This document shows positions 6,918 to 17,133 of a stretch of 64,000 nucleotides of DNA, piece by piece. The DNA is from an uncultured Flavobacterium sp. (GTDB lineage: Bacteria > Bacteroidota > Bacteroidia > Flavobacteriales > Flavobacteriaceae). Under the pieces are notes generated by a model, which worked only from the letters and a program-made list of their open reading frames with translations, did no database searches and was not told the DNA's origin. A program made the translations under genes and the position numbers. The stretch covers positions 183,340-247,339 of the forward strand of contig NZ_CAMLDD010000006.1 in assembly GCF_946478785.1 (NCBI RefSeq). The letters are read 5' to 3'. Position 1 is the stretch's first letter, and each line of letters opens with the position of its first letter.

Positions 6918-9791
6918 TTATTCTTTAATAAACTTCACTACTTGTATTTCACCATTAGAATCCAATGCTTTTACAATATATAAACCCGATTTCAAATCGC
7001 TTACGCCAAATTGAAAGTCCGGATTTTCATTGGTTGTGAAACTCTTTACCAATTGACCGGTGATTGCATAGATTTCAACTTTTGCAGCAGCAACATTTAA
7101 GGTGAAATAATTTGAGACCGGATTTGGATACAAACTCACTGAATTGCCTTTTTCGAAATCTTCGATGGCCAAACTAGCTTGTTTGTTTCCGTAAATTCTG
7201 AATTCCCCTGCCGGAATACTCATAACAGCATTCACGTCGCTAACATTTATTGTGGTATTGTCCATCAAATTATACCAGGTTCCGAGATATGAAAAACCAG
7301 TGGCAACGTTTTGTGTTGTTACATTAAAGTTGGCTAAAATCAATACATCTTTAAGTTGAGATGAATTTAAAGCTGCATTGGTAATTTTAATATTTGCATA
7401 CAAAGAGCTTGTATTTGCTATTGTTGCGGTTCCTGAAAACACTGGTTCTTTGATTTTTAACGCAATCATTTTGGTCCAGTCATTGTAAATTTTACTTCTG
7501 CTGGAATTTGCCAGCCAGTTTCCTGTCCATTGTGGCTGTGGTTTGGTATCTAATTTACAATCTCCTGAAATTGTCGCCGAAGCATCATTTACGGTTCCGT
7601 TATTACAAGTAAAAATAGAAGAATCCCATCCTAATTCTCCGAAATGCCAGATCATTTTTGGTCCAGGAACTAATAATGAAACTGCCCCGATAGCCGACAT
7701 TCTTGACAATGCTGTATTTAAGTTTTTTACATCATGTGAAGGATTGTTTGAATTTCCGTACTGGATATTTTTATACATCAGGCGTTCTTCGTCATGACTT
7801 TCTGCATACCCCATTAAACGATTACCTGTAAAACCGCGGCTTGAACTTGTCATTCTCGAAATATTACCGTTGTATCCCATAGACAATTCATTGTACTGAT
7901 CTGTCATTTTGCCCCACATCATAATCCCTTTGCTTGGAGATTCGGCAATTTTGTAATTTGCCCATTGCTGCTCTTCCAAATCAATTCCTAAATGTTCGAA
8001 AATAGTGTAATGTGTTGGGTCTAATGCCCAGGAATAGTCAGCATATGCTTTTAAAACATCCACTCTGTCCTGTTGGTACACATTCGTACAGCTTTCATCT
8101 GAAGCCGTACAATTTTGAGTAAATCCTTTGGTTAAATCCCAACGCAGACCATCAATTTTATATTCTTCAATCCAATGTTTAACTATGCGCTTCACATAAT
8201 TCTGAGTTCTGATCGATTGATGATTAAAATCTTCCCCAACATTATAACTATGCCTTGCAACGGTATTGAAATAAGGGTTTTCTGCAGTTGGAGACCCAAA
8301 TCCGTCTCCGTCAGGATCGTTCATCCACATTCTGACCATCGGATTTCTTCCGAAGGCGTGATTTAAAGCGACATCCAGAATAACTGCGATTCCGTTTTGA
8401 TGGCATAAGTCAATCAATTCTTTTAATTTGTCAGAAGTTCCGTAAAACTTATCCAAAGCCATGTGGAAAGAAGTATTATAACCCCAGCTTTCATTGCCCT
8501 CGAACTCCATTACAGGCATCAATTCGATAGCATTTATCTTCAAATTTTTAAAATAATCGATTCTGTCAATTAAACTCTGGTAGTTTCTGTTGGCATCAAA
8601 ATCACGAACCAAAACTTCATAGACTACTAATTTATCTTTTTCAGGTTTAATAAAGTTGGTTACCTGCCAGTTATAGGGAGTTTGCCCGGTTTTTAAAACG
8701 GTTACTTCAAATTGCTGTCCTGACGGATAAACCGGCATGTTAGGATAATTTATGGCAGGAATAGAACCGTCATCATAAGGAGACAGAACCAACGTCGAAT
8801 AAGGGTCGGCTGTTTTAATTAATGAAGGTGAATTGGCTAATGGTGTTGCGTCTCCAACCCAATATTGATACGTATTATGAGCGCCTGAAACCAAGCCCGA
8901 TATTTCTAACCAAAATTTTCCTGAAATCGGATCTTTTTTCATAGCATACGCCGATGTGGGCTGCCAGTTATTAAAACTTCCCGCAACGTAAACAAAATCT
9001 TTTAAAGGCGCATCTAAAACTAAAGTTGCTTTAGTAAAATCGGCTGGATTATAATTAATTCCATCCACTACACCTGAAGGCAAAGCTTCTGAAATCGTAT
9101 TAGGATTTACAATTGCGGAAAACTTTTTAGAAATCGTTGTTGTTCCCTGCGTTATCAATAATTCATAACTCTGATTTGTTGTAATATTGGTGTCACTAAA
9201 TGAATAACTGGCAGTATTTGCGTTTGCATTAATAGTGTTTCCGTTTGATTTTAATACATAACTGGCAACACCATTTGTATTTGCAGCAGCAATATTAAAA
9301 TTAGATCCTGATGCTAAAATAGCTGAACTGTTTTCTACAGGAGAAGTAAGTGTAACCTGAAAAGTTCCCACTTCGACCAAAATATCCTGTGATTTTTTGT
9401 CTCCGGTTCCGTCTTTGGCTTTGACCAAAAAGCCAATTCTTCCAATTCCGGTTGCATTATAATAGGTAGCCGGAGTTATGGTTTTGGTATACGTATCGGT
9501 TCCTGCATTGTAAGTGAAAATACTTCCCACGCTGGATGCTGTCCAGGCTCCATTATCAGGAGTTCCTTTTGCAGTAGTGTCATTAATATCAAAACCCCAG
9601 GTCCATAAATACAATTCGTGAGTTGCATCAATTCCCCAGGAAGTTTCATTGATACTGCTTCCGTTTATGGTAATGGTGATGGCATTTGTTTCTTCAAAAG
9701 TTGTTGGAGTTACGGAGTAGGTAACCGTTTGTATCTGAGCAAAAACAGTTATTGACACGAAAAGAAATAGTGATAGTATAATTTTTTTCAT
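6918..9791 (-). CDS. Secreted GH13 alpha-amylase with CBM48-like domain and type IX sorting domain
   Basis: This is the extracellular starch-degrading enzyme of the locus. A signal peptide (1-18, ending TVFAQ) is followed by N-terminal starch-binding-like modules, including a CBM48/E-set segment (VAGSFNNWQP) near 265-310. The GH13 barrel starts near 385. Conserved regions are visible: DVALNH (473-478), GLRWD with nucleophile D552, TIFEHLG with acid/base E599, and SHDEER with D667. The last about 70 residues (SLYPNP ... GLYIVK) are a type A type IX secretion C-terminal domain, so the protein is probably exported and released or attached by that route, unlike the lipoprotein SusG of Bacteroides. 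It is the last gene of the susC-susD-susE run, and a terminator-like hairpin precedes it. Confidence 0.93.
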   Translation of the reverse strand: MKKIILSLFLFVSITVFAQIQTVTYSVTPTTFEETNAITITINGSSINETSWGIDATHELYLWTWGFDINDTTAKGTPDNGAWTASSVGSIFTYNAGTDTYTKTITPATYYNATGIGRIGFLVKAKDGTGDKKSQDILVEVGTFQVTLTSPVENSSAILASGSNFNIAAANTNGVASYVLKSNGNTINANANTASYSFSDTNITTNQSYELLITQGTTTISKKFSAIVNPNTISEALPSGVVDGINYNPADFTKATLVLDAPLKDFVYVAGSFNNWQPTSAYAMKKDPISGKFWLEISGLVSGAHNTYQYWVGDATPLANSPSLIKTADPYSTLVLSPYDDGSIPAINYPNMPVYPSGQQFEVTVLKTGQTPYNWQVTNFIKPEKDKLVVYEVLVRDFDANRNYQSLIDRIDYFKNLKINAIELMPVMEFEGNESWGYNTSFHMALDKFYGTSDKLKELIDLCHQNGIAVILDVALNHAFGRNPMVRMWMNDPDGDGFGSPTAENPYFNTVARHSYNVGEDFNHQSIRTQNYVKRIVKHWIEEYKIDGLRWDLTKGFTQNCTASDESCTNVYQQDRVDVLKAYADYSWALDPTHYTIFEHLGIDLEEQQWANYKIAESPSKGIMMWGKMTDQYNELSMGYNGNISRMTSSSRGFTGNRLMGYAESHDEERLMYKNIQYGNSNNPSHDVKNLNTALSRMSAIGAVSLLVPGPKMIWHFGELGWDSSIFTCNNGTVNDASATISGDCKLDTKPQPQWTGNWLANSSRSKIYNDWTKMIALKIKEPVFSGTATIANTSSLYANIKITNAALNSSQLKDVLILANFNVTTQNVATGFSYLGTWYNLMDNTTINVSDVNAVMSIPAGEFRIYGNKQASLAIEDFEKGNSVSLYPNPVSNYFTLNVAAAKVEIYAITGQLVKSFTTNENPDFQFGVSDLKSGLYIVKALDSNGEIQVVKFIKE

Positions 9792-9819
9792 AATGTGGTT
9801 TGGTTGAGTTAGCAGTATA

Positions 9820-9849
9820 AAAAAGGGCTATCATAGAGACAGCCCTTTT
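9820..9849 (-). terminator. Hairpin with T tract between the susE-like gene and the amylase gene
   Basis: On the minus strand the sequence reads AAAAGGGCT, a 12-nt interior, AGCCCTTTTTT, which is the form of an intrinsic terminator. It lies between two genes of one apparent operon, so it may lower downstream amylase expression or mark a processing site. Confidence 0.6.
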
Positions 9850-9866
9850 GAGTATTTTAAGAAAAA

Positions 9867-10964
9867 TTATTCCTGATTTGGAATCATTAAATAACTTCCG
9901 TCTAAATCATTAAAGTAAATTACATACTTAGATTTTGCTACTGGTATATTATCTCCGGTGTTTATACCAACAAAAGGAGTTTTTCCTCCCCATGAAACAT
10001 CCCAGGCATTATTCGCTCTAAATTTCATTTCACCATCATTTAATGAAGTTACTCCAAGAGACCAAATATGCGGATCAAAAGAAGATTTTACCATTGGAGT
10101 AGAAACATTCCAGCCTGATTCTACACTGCTTCCAACAATACCAATTGTTGGATATGTTACAGCTGCAGATGCATCGTATGGAGTTAGCTTATACGATAAT
10201 TTTTGAACATCCATAGTAAACGTATAATATCCATCAGCAGTAATTTCAAAACTAGCAGGATCCGGATCAGAATCTTTTCCTCGGTAAGCAAGAGTTCCGC
10301 CAGAACCTCCATACATTGGCGCCCAGCTTCCTAAAGTAGAAATAGCTTTAAAATAACCTTTTTTGAAGAATCCTGTAATTTTATATTCGTTAGCGTTTGT
10401 TGCACTTCTAAATAAGATTTGGTTTCCTTTGTTATTCTCCCATCCGGAAACCGTTGCATCTCCTACTAAATACCATTCTGTAAAAGCATAATCCACTTTT
10501 CCTGTATAAGGAGTAATCTTCATTGTGATTAATGTCTCAGAAAGCTGAGGAATTCCACCAGAAACTGCTGCTTTGATTTTTAGATCATAAGATGCTTCCT
10601 GTTCTGCTATTCCGCCAAGATCAATTGCCGCCTGATTTAATGTTCTAACCAAGATGGATGCATTTGTAACATTTTTAGTCATGGCAAGCGTTTTTGCAGC
10701 TGTAAAATCGCCCCCTTTTTTATCAATCAGCAAAGTGTATTCAACAACAACATCGCTGGAATATTTTGCAGCAGACCATTCAAATTTGGCTGCTTCTTCT
10801 GCAGCTTCATTTACATCCAGAACTAAGGTTTGTCCTGTTGCCGGAGCACTTATCTCTGCTGTAGAAACCGGGTCAAGAATTGTTCTCGTCTCTACATCAT
10901 CACCATCACAAGAGACTGATAACACACCAATAAATGCGATTAGAATTTTATATATATTTTTCAT
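9867..10964 (-). CDS. SusE/SusF-type starch-binding outer-membrane lipoprotein
   Basis: This surface lipoprotein binds starch next to SusCD. The signal sequence ends in a lipobox (SVSCDGDD, Cys about 19). A SusE N-terminal domain (about 25-150) is followed by two beta-sandwich carbohydrate-binding modules. Each opens with a Trp-containing motif: WYLVGDATVSGWENN near 165 and IGIVGSSVESGWNVS near 275. At 365 aa it is close to SusE (about 390) and shorter than SusF. It sits 9 bp after susD and 75 bp before the amylase gene. SusE versus SusF cannot be decided by eye. Confidence 0.88.
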   Translation of the reverse strand: MKNIYKILIAFIGVLSVSCDGDDVETRTILDPVSTAEISAPATGQTLVLDVNEAAEEAAKFEWSAAKYSSDVVVEYTLLIDKKGGDFTAAKTLAMTKNVTNASILVRTLNQAAIDLGGIAEQEASYDLKIKAAVSGGIPQLSETLITMKITPYTGKVDYAFTEWYLVGDATVSGWENNKGNQILFRSATNANEYKITGFFKKGYFKAISTLGSWAPMYGGSGGTLAYRGKDSDPDPASFEITADGYYTFTMDVQKLSYKLTPYDASAAVTYPTIGIVGSSVESGWNVSTPMVKSSFDPHIWSLGVTSLNDGEMKFRANNAWDVSWGGKTPFVGINTGDNIPVAKSKYVIYFNDLDGSYLMIPNQE

Positions 10965-10973
10965 TTTACCGTT

Positions 10974-12827
10974 TTATAGATTAAAATATCCTGTATTTTG
11001 CTGTAAAGTTGGATTTGCCTGAATATTTCTTGCAGGAATAGGCATTAAGTCCCTGTATGATTCTGTAGCAGAACCATTTACAGATCCGCCTTTCCATTGC
11101 CAGATTTTAGATCCTCCTGTGAATTTTCCAAAACGAACTAAATCAGTTCTTCTTTTACATTCCCAATATAATTCTCTGCCTCTTTCTGCTAAAATAAAAT
11201 CAAGAGTTAAATCTCCGGCAGATATCGGTGCAGCCTGAGCTCTCGCTCTAATTTGGTTGATGTAACCTAATGCTGTACCAATGTTACCTGTACTGGCACC
11301 TCTCACGGTTGCTTCGGCGTACATTAAATAAGCATCTGTTAATCTGAACATTGGAAAATCAATATCCGGTATATCATTTCTTTGTGCTGCAGTTCCGTCT
11401 GAGTTTACGTTTCTGAATTTTGTAATGGCATAACCGTTTGTAAATGTTCCAACATTATCAATATCCAGAGTCTGGCCAGGTGTATAGGACGAAATTCTCT
11501 TATCGGACCAAACTTGCTGCTTTCCTAAAGAAACCGGAGGATTATTACTAAAATTAATCGGAGCAGCCACTGCAACACCGTTTAAAGTAATTTCTCCTGT
11601 TATCAGATTAAACAAGTATGTATTGTTTGCGTTATATCCGGCATCTTTTTCATTTTTGTCACTTGAGTCAAAAGCTAAACCATCTTTGTTAACCAAAATT
11701 CCAGTACTATTAACTAAATTCTTGCTTTTAGTCTGATAATATTCAAATGAACTTACGGGCGCTCCAAAACTCGCTACAAATTCTCTACGGGTTCTGATTC
11801 CCTGCCAGCCACCATCCATACCTCTGTATGCCGCATCAATACTGCCTCCAATAGAAGCGTGCATAATAAAACTCATTCCTCCACCCGTTGCTCTAATCGC
11901 ATTTCCGTCTCCAACGATTGGGAAAATAAATTCAGACTGAGCGCCGTTTCTGTTGTTATCTGCTGCAAATAAATAATTGTAAGGAACATTTGCAAAAGCA
12001 TATCCTGAATTAATCACTTCACTACACAATGTAGCCGCTTCATTATTTCTTTCTACTCCGGTATATACTTTAGAATTTAAATAAATTTGTGCCAATAAAA
12101 ATTTAGCCGCCGTTTTATCTACCCTGCCATATTCATTTTGTTTTGAAGCAGCGAGGCTGTTATCAATATCTTTCAATTCCGATTCGACAAAAGCAAAAAC
12201 TTCTGCTCGTGACTTTTGTTCCGGATAATAAAATCCAACAGGATCATTTTCTGTAGTGATTGGCACATTTCCAAACAAATCCATTAAGTTATAGTATGAA
12301 AAAGCTCTTAAAAAACGGGCTTCAGCTCTAAAAACAGCGATTTCAGCTTTCAAATTTGCATCAACACCTCTGGCAGTTAATTTTTCATCAGTAGTTTGTC
12401 TTAAAAATTCATTGGCAACACTAATGTGATAAAATGCTCTTGAAAATGTCCCTTCTAAAAATTCATTGGCAGGAGACCACATTTGCGTATTGAGTGACGG
12501 TAAAGCACCATCAGCCCAGGCAATAATTGCCTCATCAGTTGAGAATTCCTGTGTAACAAAAAGCAATCTTAAGTAACTGCTAAAGTCACCTCCAAGCCCT
12601 GCAATATCAGGAGTATTATCTCCATCATTACCACCTACATACAAACCTGCATATAATTTAGCTAATACTTGTTTGTACGATGCCGGATCTTCAAAGAAAG
12701 ATTCAGATAAAAACTCATCATCGTCTTTCGGTGTTACATTTAAATCGTCGGTACACGAAGTAAGTGTCATACTTAATCCCAAAACGAATAGGAAAAAATA
12801 AGATATATATTTAAATGATATTTTCAT
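10974..12827 (-). CDS. susD: SusD/RagB-family starch-binding lipoprotein
   Basis: This outer-membrane lipoprotein forms the lid of the SusCD importer and binds maltooligosaccharides. From the ATG at 12827 the signal peptide ends in TLTSCTDDLN (lipidated Cys near 24), giving about 617 aa. A longer reading from 12959 would run through the end of susC and place the lipobox internally, so I rejected it. TPR-like helices carry the SusD motifs FRAEARFLRAFSYYNLMDLF and FPMFRLTDAYLMYAEA, and the C-terminal ERGRELYWECKRRTDLVRF is diagnostic of the family. It lies 37 bp after susC. Confidence 0.95.
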   Translation of the reverse strand: MKISFKYISYFFLFVLGLSMTLTSCTDDLNVTPKDDDEFLSESFFEDPASYKQVLAKLYAGLYVGGNDGDNTPDIAGLGGDFSSYLRLLFVTQEFSTDEAIIAWADGALPSLNTQMWSPANEFLEGTFSRAFYHISVANEFLRQTTDEKLTARGVDANLKAEIAVFRAEARFLRAFSYYNLMDLFGNVPITTENDPVGFYYPEQKSRAEVFAFVESELKDIDNSLAASKQNEYGRVDKTAAKFLLAQIYLNSKVYTGVERNNEAATLCSEVINSGYAFANVPYNYLFAADNNRNGAQSEFIFPIVGDGNAIRATGGGMSFIMHASIGGSIDAAYRGMDGGWQGIRTRREFVASFGAPVSSFEYYQTKSKNLVNSTGILVNKDGLAFDSSDKNEKDAGYNANNTYLFNLITGEITLNGVAVAAPINFSNNPPVSLGKQQVWSDKRISSYTPGQTLDIDNVGTFTNGYAITKFRNVNSDGTAAQRNDIPDIDFPMFRLTDAYLMYAEATVRGASTGNIGTALGYINQIRARAQAAPISAGDLTLDFILAERGRELYWECKRRTDLVRFGKFTGGSKIWQWKGGSVNGSATESYRDLMPIPARNIQANPTLQQNTGYFNL

Positions 12828-12864
12828 TTTGTTTATTTTTAAAATTTTTGATTTCAGTCTGTTA

Positions 12865-15840
12865 TTAGAAATTAGCATTGACTCCAAACAAGAAAGTTCT
12901 TGCTCTCGGGTAAACATTATTGTCAATTCCGTTGAATTTCTCCGGATCCAAACCATCATATTTCGTAAGTATCAAAACATTCTGAACACCGGCGGTAAAT
13001 CTTAATGAAGCCGCTTTTATTAAGTTTTTATCAAAAGTGTATCCAACCGTTACATTATCCAATTTTATGAAAGAAGCATCTTTTACGAAATAATCAGATA
13101 AGTAACGTTGCGTTCCGTTATCTTCAAAAGTGAAACCAGTATTAAAATAGTCTGAACTCACGTTAGATAAATCAGACTGTCTTCTTAAACCTGCATCAGA
13201 ATATCCTAAATTAGAACTTACGTTATCAAAAATCTTATTTCCAACACTTGCTCTCCAGTTCATTGTAAAATCAAAATTTTTGTAGTTTAAAGTAGAGAAC
13301 AAACCGAAAGTATAATCCGGAGCAGTTTTACCAGCTCTGTAACGGTCACCCACATCAATTATTCCATCTGCATTTCTATCTACATAAGCCCCTGCAATTG
13401 GTCTTTTGTCTGCATCATATAATTGTTCATATACAAAAAATGAATTTGGCGCATATCCTACCGAGTTAATAAGGATTTTATTTCCATTTCCACCCGCGAT
13501 ATTATCTCCTGCTAAGTAACCCTGAAAACCAGGAACTGTGATTCCTAAATCAGAAATTTCCTGATCGATGTAAGTAGTATTAAAAGCTACATTCCAAGTT
13601 AAATTGTCATTTTTAACAATATCAGACGCAACACTAAATTCAATACCTTTTGTTCTTACACTTCCAATGTTAAAATAACCCTGATTTCTAATATTTGCCC
13701 CATCAGGAACTGCAATATCAGCTAATAAATCAGTTGATTTTTTATCAAAATAGTTAATAGATCCTGTAATTCTGTTGTTTAAAAACCCATAATCAACCCC
13801 GACATTCATCTCAGCCAATTCTTCCCATTTAATATTTTCGTTATATCCTTCTGGTCTTGCTGTAGTATAGATCGTGTTTCCAAAAACATACTGGGAATTA
13901 ATCGTACCTAATGTAACGCGACGCAAATAATCATATTGAGGCAAAATATCTTGTTGACCAGTTGTTCCGTAACCCACTCTTAGCTTTAATTCTGAAAGGG
14001 TATTGTTATCTTTTAAGAATTCTTCTTCAGAAACATTCCATGCAAAAGCACCTCCGGCAAAATTACCCCATCTGTTGTCTTCAGAAAAACGGGAAGTACC
14101 ATCTCTTCTATAATTTAAAGTAAGCAAGTATCTACTATCATACCCTAAATTCAAACGTCCGAAATAGGATTGTAAGTTAACATCCGGTTCAGTAGTAACA
14201 TCCTCATTTGGATTTGGCTGCCTGGTCTCTCCCGATTGGTATTTTTCTCTTTGAAACAATTGGTAGTTGTAACCAGCTGTAGCATCAATTTTTATTTTAC
14301 CAATGTCTTTTGTATAATTAAAATATGCATTTAAGTTTTTATTTTGAAGCGCATCTGTATAGCTGGAATAGTTTCCTAAATTTACATATTCAGGATCCGT
14401 AAAAGCTTTTGGCTGAAAACCTAAAGCACTTTGCGTACTAACTTCAGTATAACCACTGCTATCAAACCTGTCAATACCTGCTTCTACAACAGCTCTTAGA
14501 TCTTCAAAGAAATGGAGTTTATAATCTAATCTTACATTTCCCCACTTTCTTGTCGAAGTAGCTCTTCTTTCATCCTGATTTAATCTTGCTACAGGGTTTC
14601 TGGCAGGTAATAAGGGTAAATTTCCATTAGGGTCAAGCCATTCAAAATATCCTCCATAACGAGAATTACTATCATAAACAGATTGTGTAGGGTCAAAACC
14701 AATAGCACTGCTGATTACCGGACCTTCATCCTGAAATTGATTTTTACCGAACGACAAGTTTCCGCTAATGTCAATTTTTAAATGATTGTCAAACAAAACA
14801 GGATTTAATGATATCGATGTCGTAGTTCTTTCAAAAGAAGTATTTCTTAGGATACCCGGATTATTAATATTTCCAACAGATAATCTTACAGGAAGTTTAT
14901 TAAATAAGGAACCGCTAGCAGAGATATTATTGTTTGTCGTTAAAGCAGTATGAAAAATTTCATCCTGCCAGTTTGTGTTGGCAGTTCCTAATAAAGCTTT
15001 TTGATCAGGAGTACCTTTGGTATTTACCAATTCACGAAATTCATCTGCACTCATAACATCAACAGTATTGGCGACAGTATTGATACCCACCTGAGAGCTA
15101 AAGTTTACCTTTACGCCACCTTTTGCTCCTTTTTTAGTGGTAATAACGATTACTCCATTTGCAGCACGAGAACCGTAAATTGCTGCCGCAGATGCATCTT
15201 TAAGAACCGTAAAAGACTCAATATCATTAGGATCAATTGTTGACAATATACTTGTCGATCCTTCTGGTTTAGTATTGCTTAACGGAAGTCCGTCTAATAC
15301 AATTAATGGCTCATTTGAAGCATTTAAGGAAGATCCCCCACGAATTCTGATATCCGCTTTAGCACCCGGAGCTCCTCCTCCGGTTACATTTACACCCGAA
15401 ATACGGCCGCTAATTAATGTTTCAGGTGTTACGTTAATCCCTTTATTGAATTCTTTTGAAGAAATTTGAGATACAGAACCCGTTGCGTCTTTTTTCTTAA
15501 CGGTACCGTAACCTACCTGAACCACAACTTCTTTAAGAACATTTGTGTCTTCTTCCAGCGAAATGTTTAGTGTTTTTTGTCCGTTATAATCAACGGTTGC
15601 GGTTTTGTATCCAATAAAAGAAACCGTAATTTTGTTTCCGTTTTTTACATTAGACAGTTCAAAATTACCGTCAAAACCGGTAGATGTCCCTGCCGGAGTA
15701 CCTTGTATATTTATATTTACTCCCGGGATTGGTTGTCCTGTCGCTTTATCGACGACTGTACCTTTTAATATGCTTTGAGCCAGCATAGTAAATGGCAACA
15801 GCAGGAATAAAAATAACAACTTTTTCGAAATTGTTTTCAT
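12865..15840 (-). CDS. susC: SusC/RagA-type TonB-linked outer-membrane transporter
   Basis: This 991-aa TonB-dependent barrel imports starch fragments captured by SusD. A signal peptide (1-21) precedes a CarboxypepD-regulatory domain (about 25-100, with GTVVDKATGQPIPGVNI). A TonB-box region and plug follow, carrying the SusC signatures GYGTVKKKDATGS and DASAAAIYGSRAANGVI. The 22-strand barrel ends in an aromatic strand (FLFGVNANF). It is the first gene of the minus-strand sus operon and has a good promoter at 15907-15935. It is divergent from the LacI-family regulator gene. Length is normal for the family. Confidence 0.96.
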   Translation of the reverse strand: MKTISKKLLFLFLLLPFTMLAQSILKGTVVDKATGQPIPGVNINIQGTPAGTSTGFDGNFELSNVKNGNKITVSFIGYKTATVDYNGQKTLNISLEEDTNVLKEVVVQVGYGTVKKKDATGSVSQISSKEFNKGINVTPETLISGRISGVNVTGGGAPGAKADIRIRGGSSLNASNEPLIVLDGLPLSNTKPEGSTSILSTIDPNDIESFTVLKDASAAAIYGSRAANGVIVITTKKGAKGGVKVNFSSQVGINTVANTVDVMSADEFRELVNTKGTPDQKALLGTANTNWQDEIFHTALTTNNNISASGSLFNKLPVRLSVGNINNPGILRNTSFERTTTSISLNPVLFDNHLKIDISGNLSFGKNQFQDEGPVISSAIGFDPTQSVYDSNSRYGGYFEWLDPNGNLPLLPARNPVARLNQDERRATSTRKWGNVRLDYKLHFFEDLRAVVEAGIDRFDSSGYTEVSTQSALGFQPKAFTDPEYVNLGNYSSYTDALQNKNLNAYFNYTKDIGKIKIDATAGYNYQLFQREKYQSGETRQPNPNEDVTTEPDVNLQSYFGRLNLGYDSRYLLTLNYRRDGTSRFSEDNRWGNFAGGAFAWNVSEEEFLKDNNTLSELKLRVGYGTTGQQDILPQYDYLRRVTLGTINSQYVFGNTIYTTARPEGYNENIKWEELAEMNVGVDYGFLNNRITGSINYFDKKSTDLLADIAVPDGANIRNQGYFNIGSVRTKGIEFSVASDIVKNDNLTWNVAFNTTYIDQEISDLGITVPGFQGYLAGDNIAGGNGNKILINSVGYAPNSFFVYEQLYDADKRPIAGAYVDRNADGIIDVGDRYRAGKTAPDYTFGLFSTLNYKNFDFTMNWRASVGNKIFDNVSSNLGYSDAGLRRQSDLSNVSSDYFNTGFTFEDNGTQRYLSDYFVKDASFIKLDNVTVGYTFDKNLIKAASLRFTAGVQNVLILTKYDGLDPEKFNGIDNNVYPRARTFLFGVNANF

Positions 15841-15906
15841 ACTTTTTGTTTAAATTAGTTTGAGTTAGTGATTTGTTAGTTAAGCTTTTAATTTTACTTC
15901 GAATTT

Positions 15907-15935
15907 CAAAATTAGAAATTAATTAACATGCTCAA
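15907..15935 (-). promoter_or_regulatory. susC promoter
   Basis: On the minus strand TTG (15935-15933) and TAATTTTG (15914-15907) are 18 bp apart and match the flavobacterial consensus. The predicted start is near 15900, leaving a leader of about 60 nt before the susC ATG at 15840. Confidence 0.75.
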
Positions 15936-15956
15936 CGTCAGCCAATTTTAATTAGG

Positions 15957-15973
15957 CTACGAAAACGTGGTAG
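15957..15973. promoter_or_regulatory. Candidate LacI-family operator upstream of susC
   Basis: The imperfect palindrome CTACGAAAACGTGGTAG (arms CTAC/GTAG) lies about 22 bp upstream of the susC -33 element and about 105 bp before the divergent LacI-family gene. Its position suggests a site for that regulator, perhaps acting positively on susC. This is inference from position and symmetry only. Confidence 0.35.
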
Positions 15974-16078
15974 TGTTGAAAACTTTATGTATTATGTCGG
16001 TTTTTTAAGGATAAAATTACCAATTTATAAAATTAAGCATACCTTTATTATCAATAACATTTTTTCCAAATTAGCATT

Positions 16079-17110
16079 ATGAAGCGAAAAGTGACCCTGA
16101 AACAAATTGCAAAAGAGCTGGATGTGTCTATTTCAACTGTCTCAAAATCATTGCGAAACAGCTCTGAAATTGGCGAAGAAACACGATTAAAAGTCCAGGC
16201 TTTTGCTAAATTTTACAACTACAAACCCAATAATATTGCCCTTAGTTTAAAAAACCGAAAAACAAAAAGTATTGGCATTATCATTCCGGAAATTGTACAT
16301 TATTTTTTCTCTACCGTAATTGACGGAATTGAACAGGTTGCCAACGAGAATGGGTATAGTGTTGTAATCTGTTTATCTGATGATTCTTTTGATAAAGAAG
16401 TATTAAATATGGAAATGCTGGCCAACGGAAGCATTGACGGATTTATCATGTCTCTTTCTAAAGAAACACAGTTTAAGGGAGATTTTCACCATATTACCGA
16501 AGTCATCAATCAGGGAATGCCGGTTGTCATGTTTGACCGTGTAACCAATGATATTTTATGTGACAAGGTAATCATTGATGACAAAGCTGCCGCCTACGAA
16601 GCTGTCCAGAGCCTGATTGATAATGGAAGAAAAAAGATTGCTCTCGTAACAACGGTTGATTATGTAAGTGTTGGAAAATTGAGAACAGATGGTTACGAAA
16701 AAGCCCTTTTAGATAACGGACTTCCTTTCAATGAAGACCTAATCATAAAAATTGAAGATGTTGACACCTGCGAAATTACCATCAGCCAGCTTTTGCATGA
16801 CAGGGCATTTGATGCGGTTTTTGCGGTAAATGAACTTTTTGCGGTAACCATTATTAAAACAGCCGGCAAAATGGGTCTTAAAGTTCCTGAAGATCTGGCC
16901 GTAATTGCTTTTACTGACGGAATTATCTCTAAATACTCAACGCCAACGATAACAACAGTGAGCCAAAGCGGAAAAAAAATGGGTAATAAAGCCGCTAAAA
17001 TGCTTATTGAAAGGCTTGAAGCAGAACATAATGAGGAAGAAGAAGAAAATGAAAATTATACCACTGAAGTAATCGAAACACATTTAATAAAAAGAGAATC
17101 TACTGACTAA
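16079..17110 (+). CDS. LacI-family transcriptional regulator of the starch locus
   Basis: The N-terminal helix-turn-helix (VTLKQIAKELDVSISTVSKSL, residues 4-24) and hinge (about 45-60) are canonical LacI/GalR. The remainder is a periplasmic-binding-protein-like ligand domain beginning KSIGIIIPEI. At 343 aa it has family length. The gene is divergent from susC and followed by a terminator, then the maltodextrin catabolic genes. It probably senses maltose or a phosphorylated sugar and controls both arms. In Bacteroides the analogous role is played by SusR, an unrelated protein. Confidence 0.93.
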   Translation: MKRKVTLKQIAKELDVSISTVSKSLRNSSEIGEETRLKVQAFAKFYNYKPNNIALSLKNRKTKSIGIIIPEIVHYFFSTVIDGIEQVANENGYSVVICLSDDSFDKEVLNMEMLANGSIDGFIMSLSKETQFKGDFHHITEVINQGMPVVMFDRVTNDILCDKVIIDDKAAAYEAVQSLIDNGRKKIALVTTVDYVSVGKLRTDGYEKALLDNGLPFNEDLIIKIEDVDTCEITISQLLHDRAFDAVFAVNELFAVTIIKTAGKMGLKVPEDLAVIAFTDGIISKYSTPTITTVSQSGKKMGNKAAKMLIERLEAEHNEEEEENENYTTEVIETHLIKRESTD

Positions 17111-17133
17111 TTTTCTCAAAATCAACCTATTCT

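Noticed and set aside
10654..11022. 122-codon open frame antisense to the SusE-like gene
   Set aside because: It lies fully opposite a well-supported lipoprotein gene and overlaps the susD end; composition looks like a shadow frame.
12828..12959. N-terminal extension of SusD
   Set aside because: The extension is antigenic to lipoprotein signal logic: it runs through the end of susC and would put the lipobox in the interior.
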